From contig NZ_JBQOUY010000007.1 of assembly GCF_052216985.1 (NCBI RefSeq), positions 1-64,000 of the forward strand: DNA of 64,000 nucleotides, written 5' to 3'. The DNA is from Acidaminococcus fermentans_A (GTDB lineage: Bacteria; Bacillota; Negativicutes; Acidaminococcales; Acidaminococcaceae). Made by a program: the position numbers and the translations under genes. Shown here in pieces: positions 51,483 through 59,843 of the stretch. The notes under the pieces are model-generated. The model ran no database searches and was not told the DNA's origin. It saw only the letters and a list, made by a program, of their open reading frames with translations. Position 1 is the first letter of the stretch. The number at the start of each line of letters is the position of its first letter.

Positions 51483-52196
51483 TTACAGCGGCTTTTTCAC
51501 CGCTGTCCCGGCTTTCCGAGGATACTGTCTGGGAGTAGGACGCACTTTTTCGATGGTGATGATGGCCCGCTGATCTTCCAGTCCCGGCAGGTGCACCGGC
51601 CGGACTGCCCTGATCTTTCCGCCCAGCACCTCCACGGCATGATGGGCAGCCTCCACTTCTTCCTGGTATTTGCTGCCTTTCATGGCATAGAATACCCCGC
51701 CTACCCGGACCAGAGGTAGGCAGTATTCCGCCAGCACCGGCAGCGCCGCCACCGCCCGGGCCACTGCTACATCGAATTTTTCCCTCAGGGCCGGATCTTT
51801 TCCCGCGTCTTCCGCCCGGGCATGGACGCACCGAACCTGACCCAGTTCCAGTTTCGCCACCACCTGCTCCAGGAAGTTCAGCCGTTTCTGGAGCGAGTCA
51901 ATGAGGGTCACCCGCATCCCCGGGTCATAGATCTTCAAGGGCAGTCCGGGAAAACCGGCGCCCGTCCCCACATCCACGATAGTATGGTTGTGGAACCGTT
52001 CAGAGTTGTACACCAGCAGGGAATCCACCATATGTTTCACAGCCACTTCCTCCGGATCGGTAATGGCTGTCAGATTCAGGCTCCGGTTGGTTTCCAGCAG
52101 AAGATCTGCATACTGGGAGAATTGCTCTAGCTGCTGTTCGCTGAGGGAGAAGCCGGCTGTTTCCGCCGCTTCCTTCAAAGTTTCCTGATAACTCAT
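51483..52196 (-). CDS. rsmG: 16S rRNA (guanine527-N7)-methyltransferase
   Basis: A 237-residue SAM-dependent methyltransferase of the GidB family: LNLTAITDPEEVAVKHMVDS (about 40), the SAM loop DVGTGAGFPGLPLKIYDP (about 70) and a C-terminal RAVAALPVLAEYC segment. Methylates G527 of 16S rRNA (streptomycin sensitivity). It overlaps the mnmG end by 4 bases (ATGA) in the conserved gidA-gidB order. Confidence 0.95.
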   Translation of the reverse strand: MSYQETLKEAAETAGFSLSEQQLEQFSQYADLLLETNRSLNLTAITDPEEVAVKHMVDSLLVYNSERFHNHTIVDVGTGAGFPGLPLKIYDPGMRVTLIDSLQKRLNFLEQVVAKLELGQVRCVHARAEDAGKDPALREKFDVAVARAVAALPVLAEYCLPLVRVGGVFYAMKGSKYQEEVEAAHHAVEVLGGKIRAVRPVHLPGLEDQRAIITIEKVRPTPRQYPRKAGTAVKKPL

Positions 52197-54073
52197 GCCT
52201 CTTCTCCTTTCCGGCGGAGGGTTTCCAGATAGACCATCAGCACGCTGATGTCCGCCGGGGAAACCCCGGAGATCCGGCTGGCCTGTCCGATGGAGACCGG
52301 CCGCTGTTTGCTGAGTTTTTCCATGGCTTCTGAAGACAGTTCATGGATCAAGGTGTAATCCAGGTCTTCCGGCAGCAGTTTGTCTTCCAGTTTCAGGGCC
52401 CGTTCCACTTCTTGTTTCTGTTTTTGGATATAGCCTTGGTACTTCACCTGTACATCTACCTGCTCCGCAGCATCCACCGGCAGTTTCTCCAAATCGAAGG
52501 CTGCTGCCAGCTTCTCATAGGTGACTTCCGGACGGCGGAGCAGATCCAGCATGTTGATGGAACTGCGCAAAGCCGTAGAACCCATGCCTGTGATCTTTTC
52601 CTGGTTCTCCTCGCTGGGAGCCAGATTGATCCGGGACAGGTTGAACAGGGTCCGCTGGATCACATCCCGCTTCTTCGTGAAGGCCGCATACCGTTCGTCC
52701 GTCACCAGGCCCACATCCCGGCCCTTCTGGGTCAGCCGCAGATCTGCATTGTCCTGGCGGAGCAGCAGCCGGTATTCTGCCCGGCTGGTCATCATCCGGT
52801 AAGGTTCCGTAGTGCCCTTGGTCACCAGGTCATCGATCAGCACCCCGATATAGGCATCGCTCCGTTTCAGGATCAGGGGTTTCTTCCCCTGGAGTTTCAG
52901 GGCCGCATTGATCCCGGCCATGAGCCCCTGGGCTGCCGCTTCTTCGTAGCCGCTGGTCCCATTGGACTGGCCGGCACTGAACAGCCCGCTGATCTGTTTG
53001 TGTTCCAGATTGGCCTTCAATTGAAGAGGATCCAGACAGTCATATTCGATGGCATAGCCGGCCCGCATCATCTTGCAATGTTCCAATCCTGGGATGGTCT
53101 GCATAAAGGCTACCTGGATCTCCGCCGGCAGGGAGGAGCTCATCCCCTGGACATAGACTTCGTTGGTCCGGAGGCCTTCCGGCTCCAGGAACAACTGGTG
53201 CCGCTCTTTATCAGCGAAACGGACGATCTTGGATTCGATGCTGGGACAGTACCGGGGCCCCACCCCTTCGATCGTCCCATTGAACATGCAGCTCCGATCC
53301 AGATTGTCCCGGATGATCTGATGGGTCCGAGGGTTGGTATAAGTCAGATAGCAAGGGACCTGGTTCCGGGTGGTAATGGTGCTCATGAACGAGAAGTTCC
53401 GTACCCGTTCGTCCTCATACTGGGGTTCCATCCGGCTATAATCCAAGCTCCGGGCATCCACCCGGGCGGGGGTCCCGGTCTTGAAGCGCATGAGCTGGAG
53501 CCCGGCTTCCTGGAGGGAACCGGTGAGCTTCATGGCGGAGCGCTGGCCGATAGGACCGGACATATAGGCCACTTCCCCGTAGAGGATCTTGCCCCGCAAG
53601 TAGGTCCCAGTACAGAGGATCACACAGTCCGCCTCAAAGACTTCACCGGTCTCGGCTTCCACCCCCTGGACCTGGCCATTGTGTACCAGCAGCTTGTCGA
53701 TCATCAGCTGCTTTACATCCAGGTTCTCCTGATTTTCCACCACTTCCTTCATGATGGTATGATAGAGAGGCTTGTCCGCCTGGGCCCGGAGGGCCTGGAC
53801 CGCATAGCCCTTCCCGGTGTTCAACATCCGCATCTGGATGCAGGCTTCATCCGCCGCCAGTCCCATCTGCCCCCCCAGGGCATCGATTTCCCGGACCAGA
53901 TGGCCTTTGGCCGGTCCCCCTACGGACGGATTGCAGGGCATCAGGGCAATATTATCCATGGACAGGGTGGCCAGGAGGGTCTTCTGTCCCAGCCTAGATG
54001 CTGCCAGTGCCGCCTCACAGCCTGCATGGCCGGCTCCTACGACAACGACATCATAATGATCCACTACGATCAT
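52193..54073 (-). CDS. mnmG: tRNA uridine-34 5-carboxymethylaminomethyl modification protein MnmG (GidA)
   Basis: A 626-residue FAD enzyme: the dinucleotide-binding VVVVGAGHAGCEAALAASR at the N-terminus, the GGPAKGHLVREIDALGG block, TGTYLRGKI and the C-terminal LSRINLAPS-type domain. With MnmE it installs cmnm5 on U34 of tRNAs. GGAGGA is directly before the first of two ATGs, so the second (54073) is the better start. Lies 17 bases from mnmE and overlaps rsmG. Confidence 0.95.
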   Translation of the reverse strand: MIVVDHYDVVVVGAGHAGCEAALAASRLGQKTLLATLSMDNIALMPCNPSVGGPAKGHLVREIDALGGQMGLAADEACIQMRMLNTGKGYAVQALRAQADKPLYHTIMKEVVENQENLDVKQLMIDKLLVHNGQVQGVEAETGEVFEADCVILCTGTYLRGKILYGEVAYMSGPIGQRSAMKLTGSLQEAGLQLMRFKTGTPARVDARSLDYSRMEPQYEDERVRNFSFMSTITTRNQVPCYLTYTNPRTHQIIRDNLDRSCMFNGTIEGVGPRYCPSIESKIVRFADKERHQLFLEPEGLRTNEVYVQGMSSSLPAEIQVAFMQTIPGLEHCKMMRAGYAIEYDCLDPLQLKANLEHKQISGLFSAGQSNGTSGYEEAAAQGLMAGINAALKLQGKKPLILKRSDAYIGVLIDDLVTKGTTEPYRMMTSRAEYRLLLRQDNADLRLTQKGRDVGLVTDERYAAFTKKRDVIQRTLFNLSRINLAPSEENQEKITGMGSTALRSSINMLDLLRRPEVTYEKLAAAFDLEKLPVDAAEQVDVQVKYQGYIQKQKQEVERALKLEDKLLPEDLDYTLIHELSSEAMEKLSKQRPVSIGQASRISGVSPADISVLMVYLETLRRKGEEA

Positions 54074-54090
54074 GTTCATTCCTCCGCAAC

Positions 54091-55461
54091 TTACTTGCCC
54101 ACACAGAATTGGGCAAAGATCTCATCGATGATTTCATCCGGGACATCTTCTCCGGTGATTTCCCCCAGATCATGGAGGGTCTGGGTCAGATCGATAGTCA
54201 GGCAGTCATAGGGAAGGTGCTGACGGGCTCCTTCCAGGGCATCTTCCAGGCTCTGGAGAGCCTTCTCCAGCAGATCCTGCTGCCGGGCATTCTGGGTCAT
54301 GCTACTGCTTTCGCTGTCGGATCCTTCCCCGTAGACGAAATCTCGGAGCCACTGTTCCACCTGTTCCAAGCCTTCTCCTGTCTTCACTGACAGGACGATT
54401 ACATCAGCACTTCCATATTCTCTCCGGAGTCCCTCCGTATCCAGTACCTGAGGAAGATCCGATTTATTGACCAGGATCAGTTTCTTCCGGTCCTTCAGGC
54501 TCTGAAGCAGCTCCCGATCCTCCCCGCTGAGAGACTGGGATCCGTCCAGCACCACCAGGGCCAGCTGGGCATCTTCCAGGGCCGCTCGGGAACGTTCCAC
54601 GCCGATTTTTTCCACCAGGTCATCCGTATCCCGGAGACCGGCGGTATCTGTCAGGACCAAAGGAATGCCCCCGATGGTCATCTGCTCTTCGATGATATCC
54701 CGGGTAGTCCCGGGAATGTTGGACACAATAGCCCGGTCCGCCTGGAGCAGGCTGTTGAGCAGGCTGGACTTCCCCACATTGGGACGGCCTACAATAGCAG
54801 TCCGGAGTCCTTCCCGGAGGATCCGTCCGGCACTGCCCTGACACACCAGCCGGGCCACCGCTGCCCGGCCTTCTGTCAACACTTCCACCGCCCGATCATA
54901 GGTCACTTCTTCGATATCTTCTTCGGGATAATCGATGGCGGCTTCCAGCTGGACCACCAGGTCCCGGAGTTCCTTCCGCAGTTCCCGTACCTTCTGGGAC
55001 AGGCCCCCTTCGTGGCCCCGATTGGCCGCCACCAGGGCCTGACGGCTCTTGGCATTGATGATATCCATGACGCTTTCCGCTTCCGCCAGGTCCAGCCGTC
55101 CATTCAGGAAGGCCCGCTTGGTGAATTCCCCTGGTTCCGCAGGCCGGGCCCCCGCCTGATAAGTCAAGGACAGGATTTCCTGCAGGGCCTGACGGCCCCC
55201 GTGGCACTGGATCTCGCAGACATCTTCTCCGGTGTAGGAATGGGGGCCTGGCATATAGACAGCCAGCACCTCATCGATGGGCTGTCCTTTCCGGTCCAGG
55301 ATATGCCCATACAAAAGCTTCCGAGCATTCTCCCTCCCAAGATTCTCCCGACCGGTAAAGATCCGGTCTGCAATGGCCAGGCTGTCCGGCCCGCTGAGCC
55401 GGATCACACCGATGGATCCCACACCTAAGGCCGTTGCAATGGCACTAATCGTATCGTCCAT
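54091..55461 (-). CDS. mnmE: tRNA modification GTPase MnmE (TrmE)
   Basis: A 456-residue GTPase: an N-terminal tetrahydrofolate-binding domain (MDDTISAIATALGVGSIGVIRLSG), then the G domain with GRPNVGKSSLLNSLL (about 224), DTAGLRDTDDLVEKIG and NKSDL, and the C-terminal catalytic CVGK as the last four residues. Partner of MnmG. It lies 57 bases downstream of jag, with a terminator between. Confidence 0.95.
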   Translation of the reverse strand: MDDTISAIATALGVGSIGVIRLSGPDSLAIADRIFTGRENLGRENARKLLYGHILDRKGQPIDEVLAVYMPGPHSYTGEDVCEIQCHGGRQALQEILSLTYQAGARPAEPGEFTKRAFLNGRLDLAEAESVMDIINAKSRQALVAANRGHEGGLSQKVRELRKELRDLVVQLEAAIDYPEEDIEEVTYDRAVEVLTEGRAAVARLVCQGSAGRILREGLRTAIVGRPNVGKSSLLNSLLQADRAIVSNIPGTTRDIIEEQMTIGGIPLVLTDTAGLRDTDDLVEKIGVERSRAALEDAQLALVVLDGSQSLSGEDRELLQSLKDRKKLILVNKSDLPQVLDTEGLRREYGSADVIVLSVKTGEGLEQVEQWLRDFVYGEGSDSESSSMTQNARQQDLLEKALQSLEDALEGARQHLPYDCLTIDLTQTLHDLGEITGEDVPDEIIDEIFAQFCVGK

Positions 55462-55470
55462 AGTCCCTCC

Positions 55471-55502
55471 AAAAAAGAGCTCCGAACAGATTTGTCCGGA
55501 GC
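55471..55502 (-). terminator. Terminator between jag and mnmE
   Basis: GCTCCGGACA pairs with TGTTCGGAGC (one wobble) and is followed by TCTTTTTT on the minus strand. It would end transcription from the rpmH-jag side, so mnmE probably has another promoter or relies on read-through. Confidence 0.88.
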
Positions 55503-55517
55503 AGCGTACTAACTATA

Positions 55518-56267
55518 TTATTTCAGATCGATGACTACTTTGCGGTAGGGTTCTTCCCCTTCACTGTAGGTCGTGATCGCCGGATCGTTCTGCAGGCTCA
55601 TGTGTACGATCTTCCGTTCATAGGGATTCATCGGTTCCAGCATAGCTTTTTTCCGGGTCCGTTTCACCCGGTCCGCCAGATTCTTAGCCAGCCGCTCTAG
55701 GGTCTGCCGCCGCCGTTCCCGGTAATTTTCCGCATCAAGGATCACTCGGTTCCAATCCCTGTGCCCCTTGTTTCCAGCCAGGTTGGTCAGATACTGGAGG
55801 GCATCCAGGGTCTGGCCATGCTTACCGATAAGCACCCCGATCCCCTCGCCGTGGATCTTCAGGATGATTTCATCGTCTTTCCGACTGATGAACTTTTCGA
55901 TGAGCAGTTCCATTCCCATGGCTGCAAAGACATTTTCCAGGAAAGCCTTGGCTGCAGCAGCGGTTTCCTGCCGTTCTGCTTCTTTTTCTGCAGCCGGATC
56001 CCGGCTTTCTCCATCGGCTTCCGAAGTGATATCCTCGGCTTCAGCCGGTCCTTCTGAGACAGCGGGTTCTGTTTCCGGTTCTGCGGGTGCTTCTTCCCGG
56101 ACCGTGACCCGGACTTTTGCATCCCGTCCTCCAAAAAGGCCCAAGATGGAACTCTTGGAAGATTCCAGGACTTCCACATCTACCTGATCCCGGCTGACGC
56201 CCAATTCAGCAAGAGCTGCCTGCACCGCGTCTTCGACGGTTTTCCCTGTCTTTTCCACCATGTTCAT
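55518..56267 (-). CDS. jag: Jag / KhpB (SpoIIIJ-associated RNA-binding protein)
   Basis: A 249-residue protein with a Jag N-terminal domain (MVEKTGKTVEDAVQAALAELG), an acidic, Glu/Ala-rich linker (about 70-110), a KH domain with LIGKHGQTLDALQYL, and a C-terminal R3H domain (ERRRQTLERLAKNLADRV onward). RNA-binding protein linked to cell-wall growth in Gram-positives. AAGGAGG precedes the ATG. Lies after yidC by 34 bases, in the usual order. Confidence 0.94.
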   Translation of the reverse strand: MNMVEKTGKTVEDAVQAALAELGVSRDQVDVEVLESSKSSILGLFGGRDAKVRVTVREEAPAEPETEPAVSEGPAEAEDITSEADGESRDPAAEKEAERQETAAAAKAFLENVFAAMGMELLIEKFISRKDDEIILKIHGEGIGVLIGKHGQTLDALQYLTNLAGNKGHRDWNRVILDAENYRERRRQTLERLAKNLADRVKRTRKKAMLEPMNPYERKIVHMSLQNDPAITTYSEGEEPYRKVVIDLK

Positions 56268-56301
56268 CTTCCTGCCTCCTTACAGGCCATTACGGCACTT
56301 T

Positions 56302-56934
56302 TTATGATTCTTTCTTGTTCCGATCCAGCAGGAACTGCTGACCGATCTGCATGATATTCATGACCACCCAGTACAGCACCAGGCCTGCAGGGAATTTCAA
56401 GCTGATATAGCCGATGAAAAGAGGCATGAAATACAGCATGATCTTGCCCTGGGGATTATCTGAAGGGGGCATGGTCTGTTTGGACTGGATGAAAGTAGTG
56501 AGTGCAGACAGGATGGGAAGGATGTAATAGGGGTCCGGATCCGCAATGCTCTGCATCCACAGGAAAGAGCTGGGCCCTGCATATTGGAAATCCCGGATGC
56601 CATAGAAGATCCCGATCATGATGGGCATCTGGATCAAAAGAGGCAGACAGCCGGCCAGGGGATTGACGCCTTCCTGCTTGTACAGCTCAGACATCTTCTG
56701 GTTCAAGGTCATCTTGTCATCCTTGTACCTGGCCTGGAGTTCCTTCATCTTAGGCTGGATCCGGCTCATGGCACGGGTGGAAGCAATCTGCTTGGCCGTC
56801 AGGGGAGACAGGATCAGCTTGATTAAAATGGTCATGATAATAATGGCCAGCCCATAACTGGGTTCACCGATCAGACGGGTCAGTTCATAAATATGGGCCA
56901 CCACCTGTTGGACAAACGAGCTTAAAATTTCCAA
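56302..56934 (-). CDS. yidC: Membrane protein insertase YidC/Oxa1
   Basis: A 210-residue, five-helix insertase of the short type: no large periplasmic P1 domain and no lipobox; positive groove sequence TAKQIASTRAMSRIQPKMKELQ in the first loop and GCLPLLIQMPIMIGIF downstream. Inserts Sec-dependent and -independent membrane proteins. Between yidD and jag in the origin cluster. Confidence 0.93.
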   Translation of the reverse strand: MEILSSFVQQVVAHIYELTRLIGEPSYGLAIIIMTILIKLILSPLTAKQIASTRAMSRIQPKMKELQARYKDDKMTLNQKMSELYKQEGVNPLAGCLPLLIQMPIMIGIFYGIRDFQYAGPSSFLWMQSIADPDPYYILPILSALTTFIQSKQTMPPSDNPQGKIMLYFMPLFIGYISLKFPAGLVLYWVVMNIMQIGQQFLLDRNKKES

Positions 56935-56960
56935 AGTTCGACTCCTTTTCTTCCTGTCCG

Positions 56961-57170
56961 TTAGGGTACAGGATCATATCCACCCTTGTGGAAAGGATGA
57001 CATTTGAGTATTCTCTTCACAGCCAGATAGGATCCTTTCAGAAAACCGTATTTCTGTACTGCCTCCAACGCATATTGAGAGCAGGTAGGATAAAACCTGC
57101 ACCGGGGTGGAAGACAGGGAGAAATCCACACCTGATAGAAACGGATCAGGGCAATCGCAATTGTTTTCAT
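56961..57170 (-). CDS. yidD: YidD membrane protein insertion efficiency factor
   Basis: A 69-residue YidD (haemolysin-like): KTIAIALIRFYQVWISPCLPPRCRF then YPTCSQYALEAVQKYG and a KCHPFHKGGYDPVP end, with the conserved cysteines. The start at 57170 has GGAGAG; a longer ORF reads through rnpA and is not real. It assists YidC in membrane insertion. Confidence 0.93.
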   Translation of the reverse strand: MKTIAIALIRFYQVWISPCLPPRCRFYPTCSQYALEAVQKYGFLKGSYLAVKRILKCHPFHKGGYDPVP

Positions 57171-57189
57171 AGGCCTCTCCGGGTACGAC

Positions 57190-57549
57190 TTACAGCAGAC
57201 CGGCCTTTCTGGCCAGCCGCCGGAAAGCTTCTTCGTAGACTCCATAGGGAGCATGGGCCAGACGATGGCGGGCAACCCAGACAATGGCATTCTTTCCTTT
57301 CAGGCGGGCCTGTTCCTTCCGGAATACCTCCCGCATCCGCCGCTTCACCTGGTTGCGCAGCACAGCATGTCCCAGCCGTTTGCCCACAGCCGTCCCCAGC
57401 TGGTTCTGCCCTGTAGTGGAAGGAAGCACATAGAAAACGCCGTATCGGTCCACATAGGACCTGCCTTTTTCATAGATTTCCTGGAACCGCTCATGAGCTT
57501 TGACCCGATGGGCCTGGGTGTATTTCATTCGGGGAACATTCTGTTCCAA
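57190..57549 (-). CDS. rnpA: Ribonuclease P protein component
   Basis: A 119-residue (from TTG at 57549) or 112-residue (from ATG at 57528) protein. Core RGRSYVDRYG-type region, GTAVGKRLGHAVLRNQVKRRMREVFR with the RNR-like conserved basic motif. Protein subunit of RNase P. Start uncertain: AGGTG is before the TTG, no clear site before the ATG. Confidence 0.93.
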   Translation of the reverse strand: MEQNVPRMKYTQAHRVKAHERFQEIYEKGRSYVDRYGVFYVLPSTTGQNQLGTAVGKRLGHAVLRNQVKRRMREVFRKEQARLKGKNAIVWVARHRLAHAPYGVYEEAFRRLARKAGLL

Positions 57550-57605
57550 AGTCCTGCACCTGCCTTGTAGTAAAATAGGCCGCGAAGAGCGGCCTATCTT
57601 ATTCT

Positions 57606-57740
57606 TTATGCAGACAATCTCTTTCTGCCTTTTGCACGTCTTCTCTTTAAGACTTGTTTACCACCCAAAGTCTTCATTCTTTCTCTGAAGCCATGAGTCT
57701 TTTTTCTCCGATTGTTATTCGGTTGAAAAGTTCTCTTCAT
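57606..57740 (-). CDS. rpmH: 50S ribosomal protein L34
   Basis: A 44-residue basic protein: MKRTFQPNNNRRKKTHGF, then RMKTLGGKQVLKRRRAKGRK and SA at the end. Complete L34 with GGAGGG upstream. It begins the conserved rpmH-rnpA-yidD-yidC-jag cluster. Confidence 0.96.
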   Translation of the reverse strand: MKRTFQPNNNRRKKTHGFRERMKTLGGKQVLKRRRAKGRKRLSA

Positions 57741-57880
57741 GTTCCTAACCCTCCCTTGCCTCCAAAGATACGTCAAGATCTATAATATGTAAATCGTTTG
57801 ACAGCTCATATCATTATAAGAGGAAAAAGGAAGAGTGTCAATATATTTACAAAGAAATCCGGGAAAACCTGGCTTTTTTC
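57741..57880. promoter_or_regulatory. Spacer upstream of rpmH, no dnaA here
   Basis: 140 AT-rich bases. It should contain the rpmH promoter (TATAAT-like on the minus strand was not placed) and the end of the Nim-like gene. No TTATCCACA-type DnaA box was found by eye. A weak CCGGG/CCTGG stem lies near 57860. Confidence 0.4.
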
Positions 57881-58357
57881 TTATTTTTCGTGGACCCGTT
57901 TCCCTGTCATATGTTCCGGGATCAGTTCCAGCATGGTTACCCGGCTGGCGGCTCGTTCCATCACATCATCCACGGCTGCTTCCGTAGGATAATACTTCAG
58001 TCCGATCTGTCGCAGGAGAGCCATGCCCCGCTCCCGATCCTCCAGGATATGGAGACGGCCGAAAAGGATCACAGAACGGACCGTATAGGCCCAGTCTCCC
58101 TCCAGTTTCACGCCATCATCATGGACACAGAAAGAAACCTTGTCGCAGCGCCGGATGGCATCGATTTTATGCCCTTCTCCAGCTCCGTGGAAATAGATTC
58201 GGCGGGAATCCGGATCGAAATAATAGTTGATGGGAAGAGCGTAAGGATAGCCCTCATCGCCGGCAAGGGCCAGGGTCCCCCTCTTCCCTTCCTTCAATAC
58301 TTCCAGGCATTCCTCCTTAGAGAGTGCCTGTTTGAAACGCCGCATAGGACGGAACAT
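57881..58357 (-). CDS. Nim-like / pyridoxamine 5'-phosphate oxidase-family flavoprotein
   Basis: A 158-residue split-barrel flavoprotein: RGTLALAGDEGYPYALPINYYFDP (about 28) and RIYFHGAGEGHKIDAIRR, with HDDGVKLEGDWAYTVRSVILFGR, typical of NimA-type proteins. Such members are linked to nitroimidazole tolerance in anaerobes; catalytic role here is unproven. AAAGGAG precedes the ATG within the end of the upstream M20 gene (4 bases). Confidence 0.87.
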   Translation of the reverse strand: MFRPMRRFKQALSKEECLEVLKEGKRGTLALAGDEGYPYALPINYYFDPDSRRIYFHGAGEGHKIDAIRRCDKVSFCVHDDGVKLEGDWAYTVRSVILFGRLHILEDRERGMALLRQIGLKYYPTEAAVDDVMERAASRVTMLELIPEHMTGKRVHEK

Positions 58358-58361
58358 GGTA

Positions 58362-59786
58362 TCAGCTCCTTTCCTTTTCGTACCCTCTGGGCATTACATC
58401 CGGGGGAATGGGACATACGTAGGTCCGGCCGTCTATCCGTTTCTGTAGTTCCGCTTTGGCCGCCGCCAGTACTTCCGGCTGTTCGTACAAGGTCCGGGCC
58501 CCTTCTGCCAGGACCTGGGCCGCAAAGAAGCACCCCTTCAGCGCCACTGGGCCCGTCCCCTGGGACACCCACTGCCAGGAATGGGCGCTGGTCCCGATAG
58601 CAAAACAGGCTGCAGCGAACTGTCCCAAGGGAGTGATCCAGCTCACATCTCCTGTATCCGAGGAGCCCATGGCCGAAGCACTGGTGGGCTGATAGGGCAG
58701 GAGGAATGCTCCAGCAGGATCCTTACGGATCAGTTCTTCCCGGAGTTCCGGATCGGGAAAAGGCGCCATCCCCGGATCTTTTCGCACCCGTTCTTCCCCT
58801 GCCAGTTCCTGGAACTGTGCCAGGAAGATCTTTTCTTCCGGCGTCCGTAGGGGTACCCCCACTCCTTCCATGGCGTCATGGAGGACCTGCCCCAGGACCC
58901 GGTTGGGAATGATATTAGAAACAGCTTTGTCAAAACGGACGGTCATTTCTGTCTCTGTCATCAAGGCAGCCCCCCGGGCAACGTTCACAACCCGTTCATA
59001 CAACCTTCTGCTTTCTTCATTGGTCCGAGAACGGATCAAGTACAGGACTTCCGCTTTGGGTTGTACAACGTTGGGAGAAACTCCGCCCGCATCCAGGATG
59101 GCATAATGGACCCGTTCATAATCGGCCATGTGTTCCCGCAGGTAGTTGACCCCTACGTCCATCAATTCTACAGCATCCAAGGCACTCCTTCCATTCTGAG
59201 GAGCTGCTGCCGCATGGGCTGCCCGCCCCCGGAAGGAAAAAGCTGCCTGGATATTGGCCTGGTTGGACCCTACCATCACTTCGTTCTGGGTTCCCGGATG
59301 CCAGGTCAGGGCAGCATCCACATCCTGGAAAAGACCTTCCCGGGCCATATACGTCTTTCCGCTGCCCCCTTCTTCCGCCGGGCAGCCATATACCCGTACC
59401 GTTCCCTTTCCCGGATGGCTCTCCAGGTAATCCTTCAACAGCAGACCGGCTCCTGCAGCTGCCGTCCCCAGCAGGGAATGACCGCAGCCATGGCCGTTGG
59501 CACAGCCCTGCCGAGGTACGGGGCGGCACAGACCGGCTTCCTGGCTGAGACCGGACAAAGCATCATATTCTCCCAGAATGGCAATGACCGGCTTTCCCGT
59601 CCCATATTCAGCCAAAAAAGCCGTGGGCATATGGGCCAGGCCTCGTTTGATCCGGAAACCATGCCGTTCCAGCAGACCGGCCATGGCTTCCGCCGAACGG
59701 AATTCCTGGAATTTCAGCTCTGCGGCTGCCCAGATCTGCTGGTTCAGCGCTGTCAATTCTCTTACATAAGGTTCCAGTCCAGCCAT
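58362..59786 (-). CDS. M20 amidohydrolase, AbgB/p-aminobenzoyl-glutamate hydrolase type
   Basis: A 474-residue M20 protein: VIAILGEYDALSGLSQEAG (about 68), NGHGCGHSLLGTAA (about 96), YGCPAEEGGSGKTYM (about 134, catalytic Glu) and HAAAAPQNGRSALDAVELM (dimerisation domain), ending with SSDTGDVSWITPLGQF. These features fit AbgB-like cleavage of N-aroyl- or N-acyl-glutamate. AAAGGAGG precedes the ATG. The Nim-like gene follows. Substrate not assignable. Confidence 0.88.
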   Translation of the reverse strand: MAGLEPYVRELTALNQQIWAAAELKFQEFRSAEAMAGLLERHGFRIKRGLAHMPTAFLAEYGTGKPVIAILGEYDALSGLSQEAGLCRPVPRQGCANGHGCGHSLLGTAAAGAGLLLKDYLESHPGKGTVRVYGCPAEEGGSGKTYMAREGLFQDVDAALTWHPGTQNEVMVGSNQANIQAAFSFRGRAAHAAAAPQNGRSALDAVELMDVGVNYLREHMADYERVHYAILDAGGVSPNVVQPKAEVLYLIRSRTNEESRRLYERVVNVARGAALMTETEMTVRFDKAVSNIIPNRVLGQVLHDAMEGVGVPLRTPEEKIFLAQFQELAGEERVRKDPGMAPFPDPELREELIRKDPAGAFLLPYQPTSASAMGSSDTGDVSWITPLGQFAAACFAIGTSAHSWQWVSQGTGPVALKGCFFAAQVLAEGARTLYEQPEVLAAAKAELQKRIDGRTYVCPIPPDVMPRGYEKERS

Positions 59787-59805
59787 AGAAGCCTCCTTTT
59801 TTACT

Positions 59806-59819
59806 GTACAACGTTGTAC
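59806..59819. promoter_or_regulatory. Perfect 14-bp palindrome ahead of the AbgB-like gene
   Basis: GTACAACGTTGTAC lies 20 bases upstream of the ATG at 59786. It is the type of site a dimeric repressor uses. It could also be a chance palindrome. Confidence 0.5.
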
Positions 59820-59843
59820 GATGTTTGCAGGACGCAGGTTGTT

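Noticed and set aside
57741..57880. A replication origin upstream of rpmH
   Set aside because: No DnaA boxes were visible and dnaA is not adjacent.
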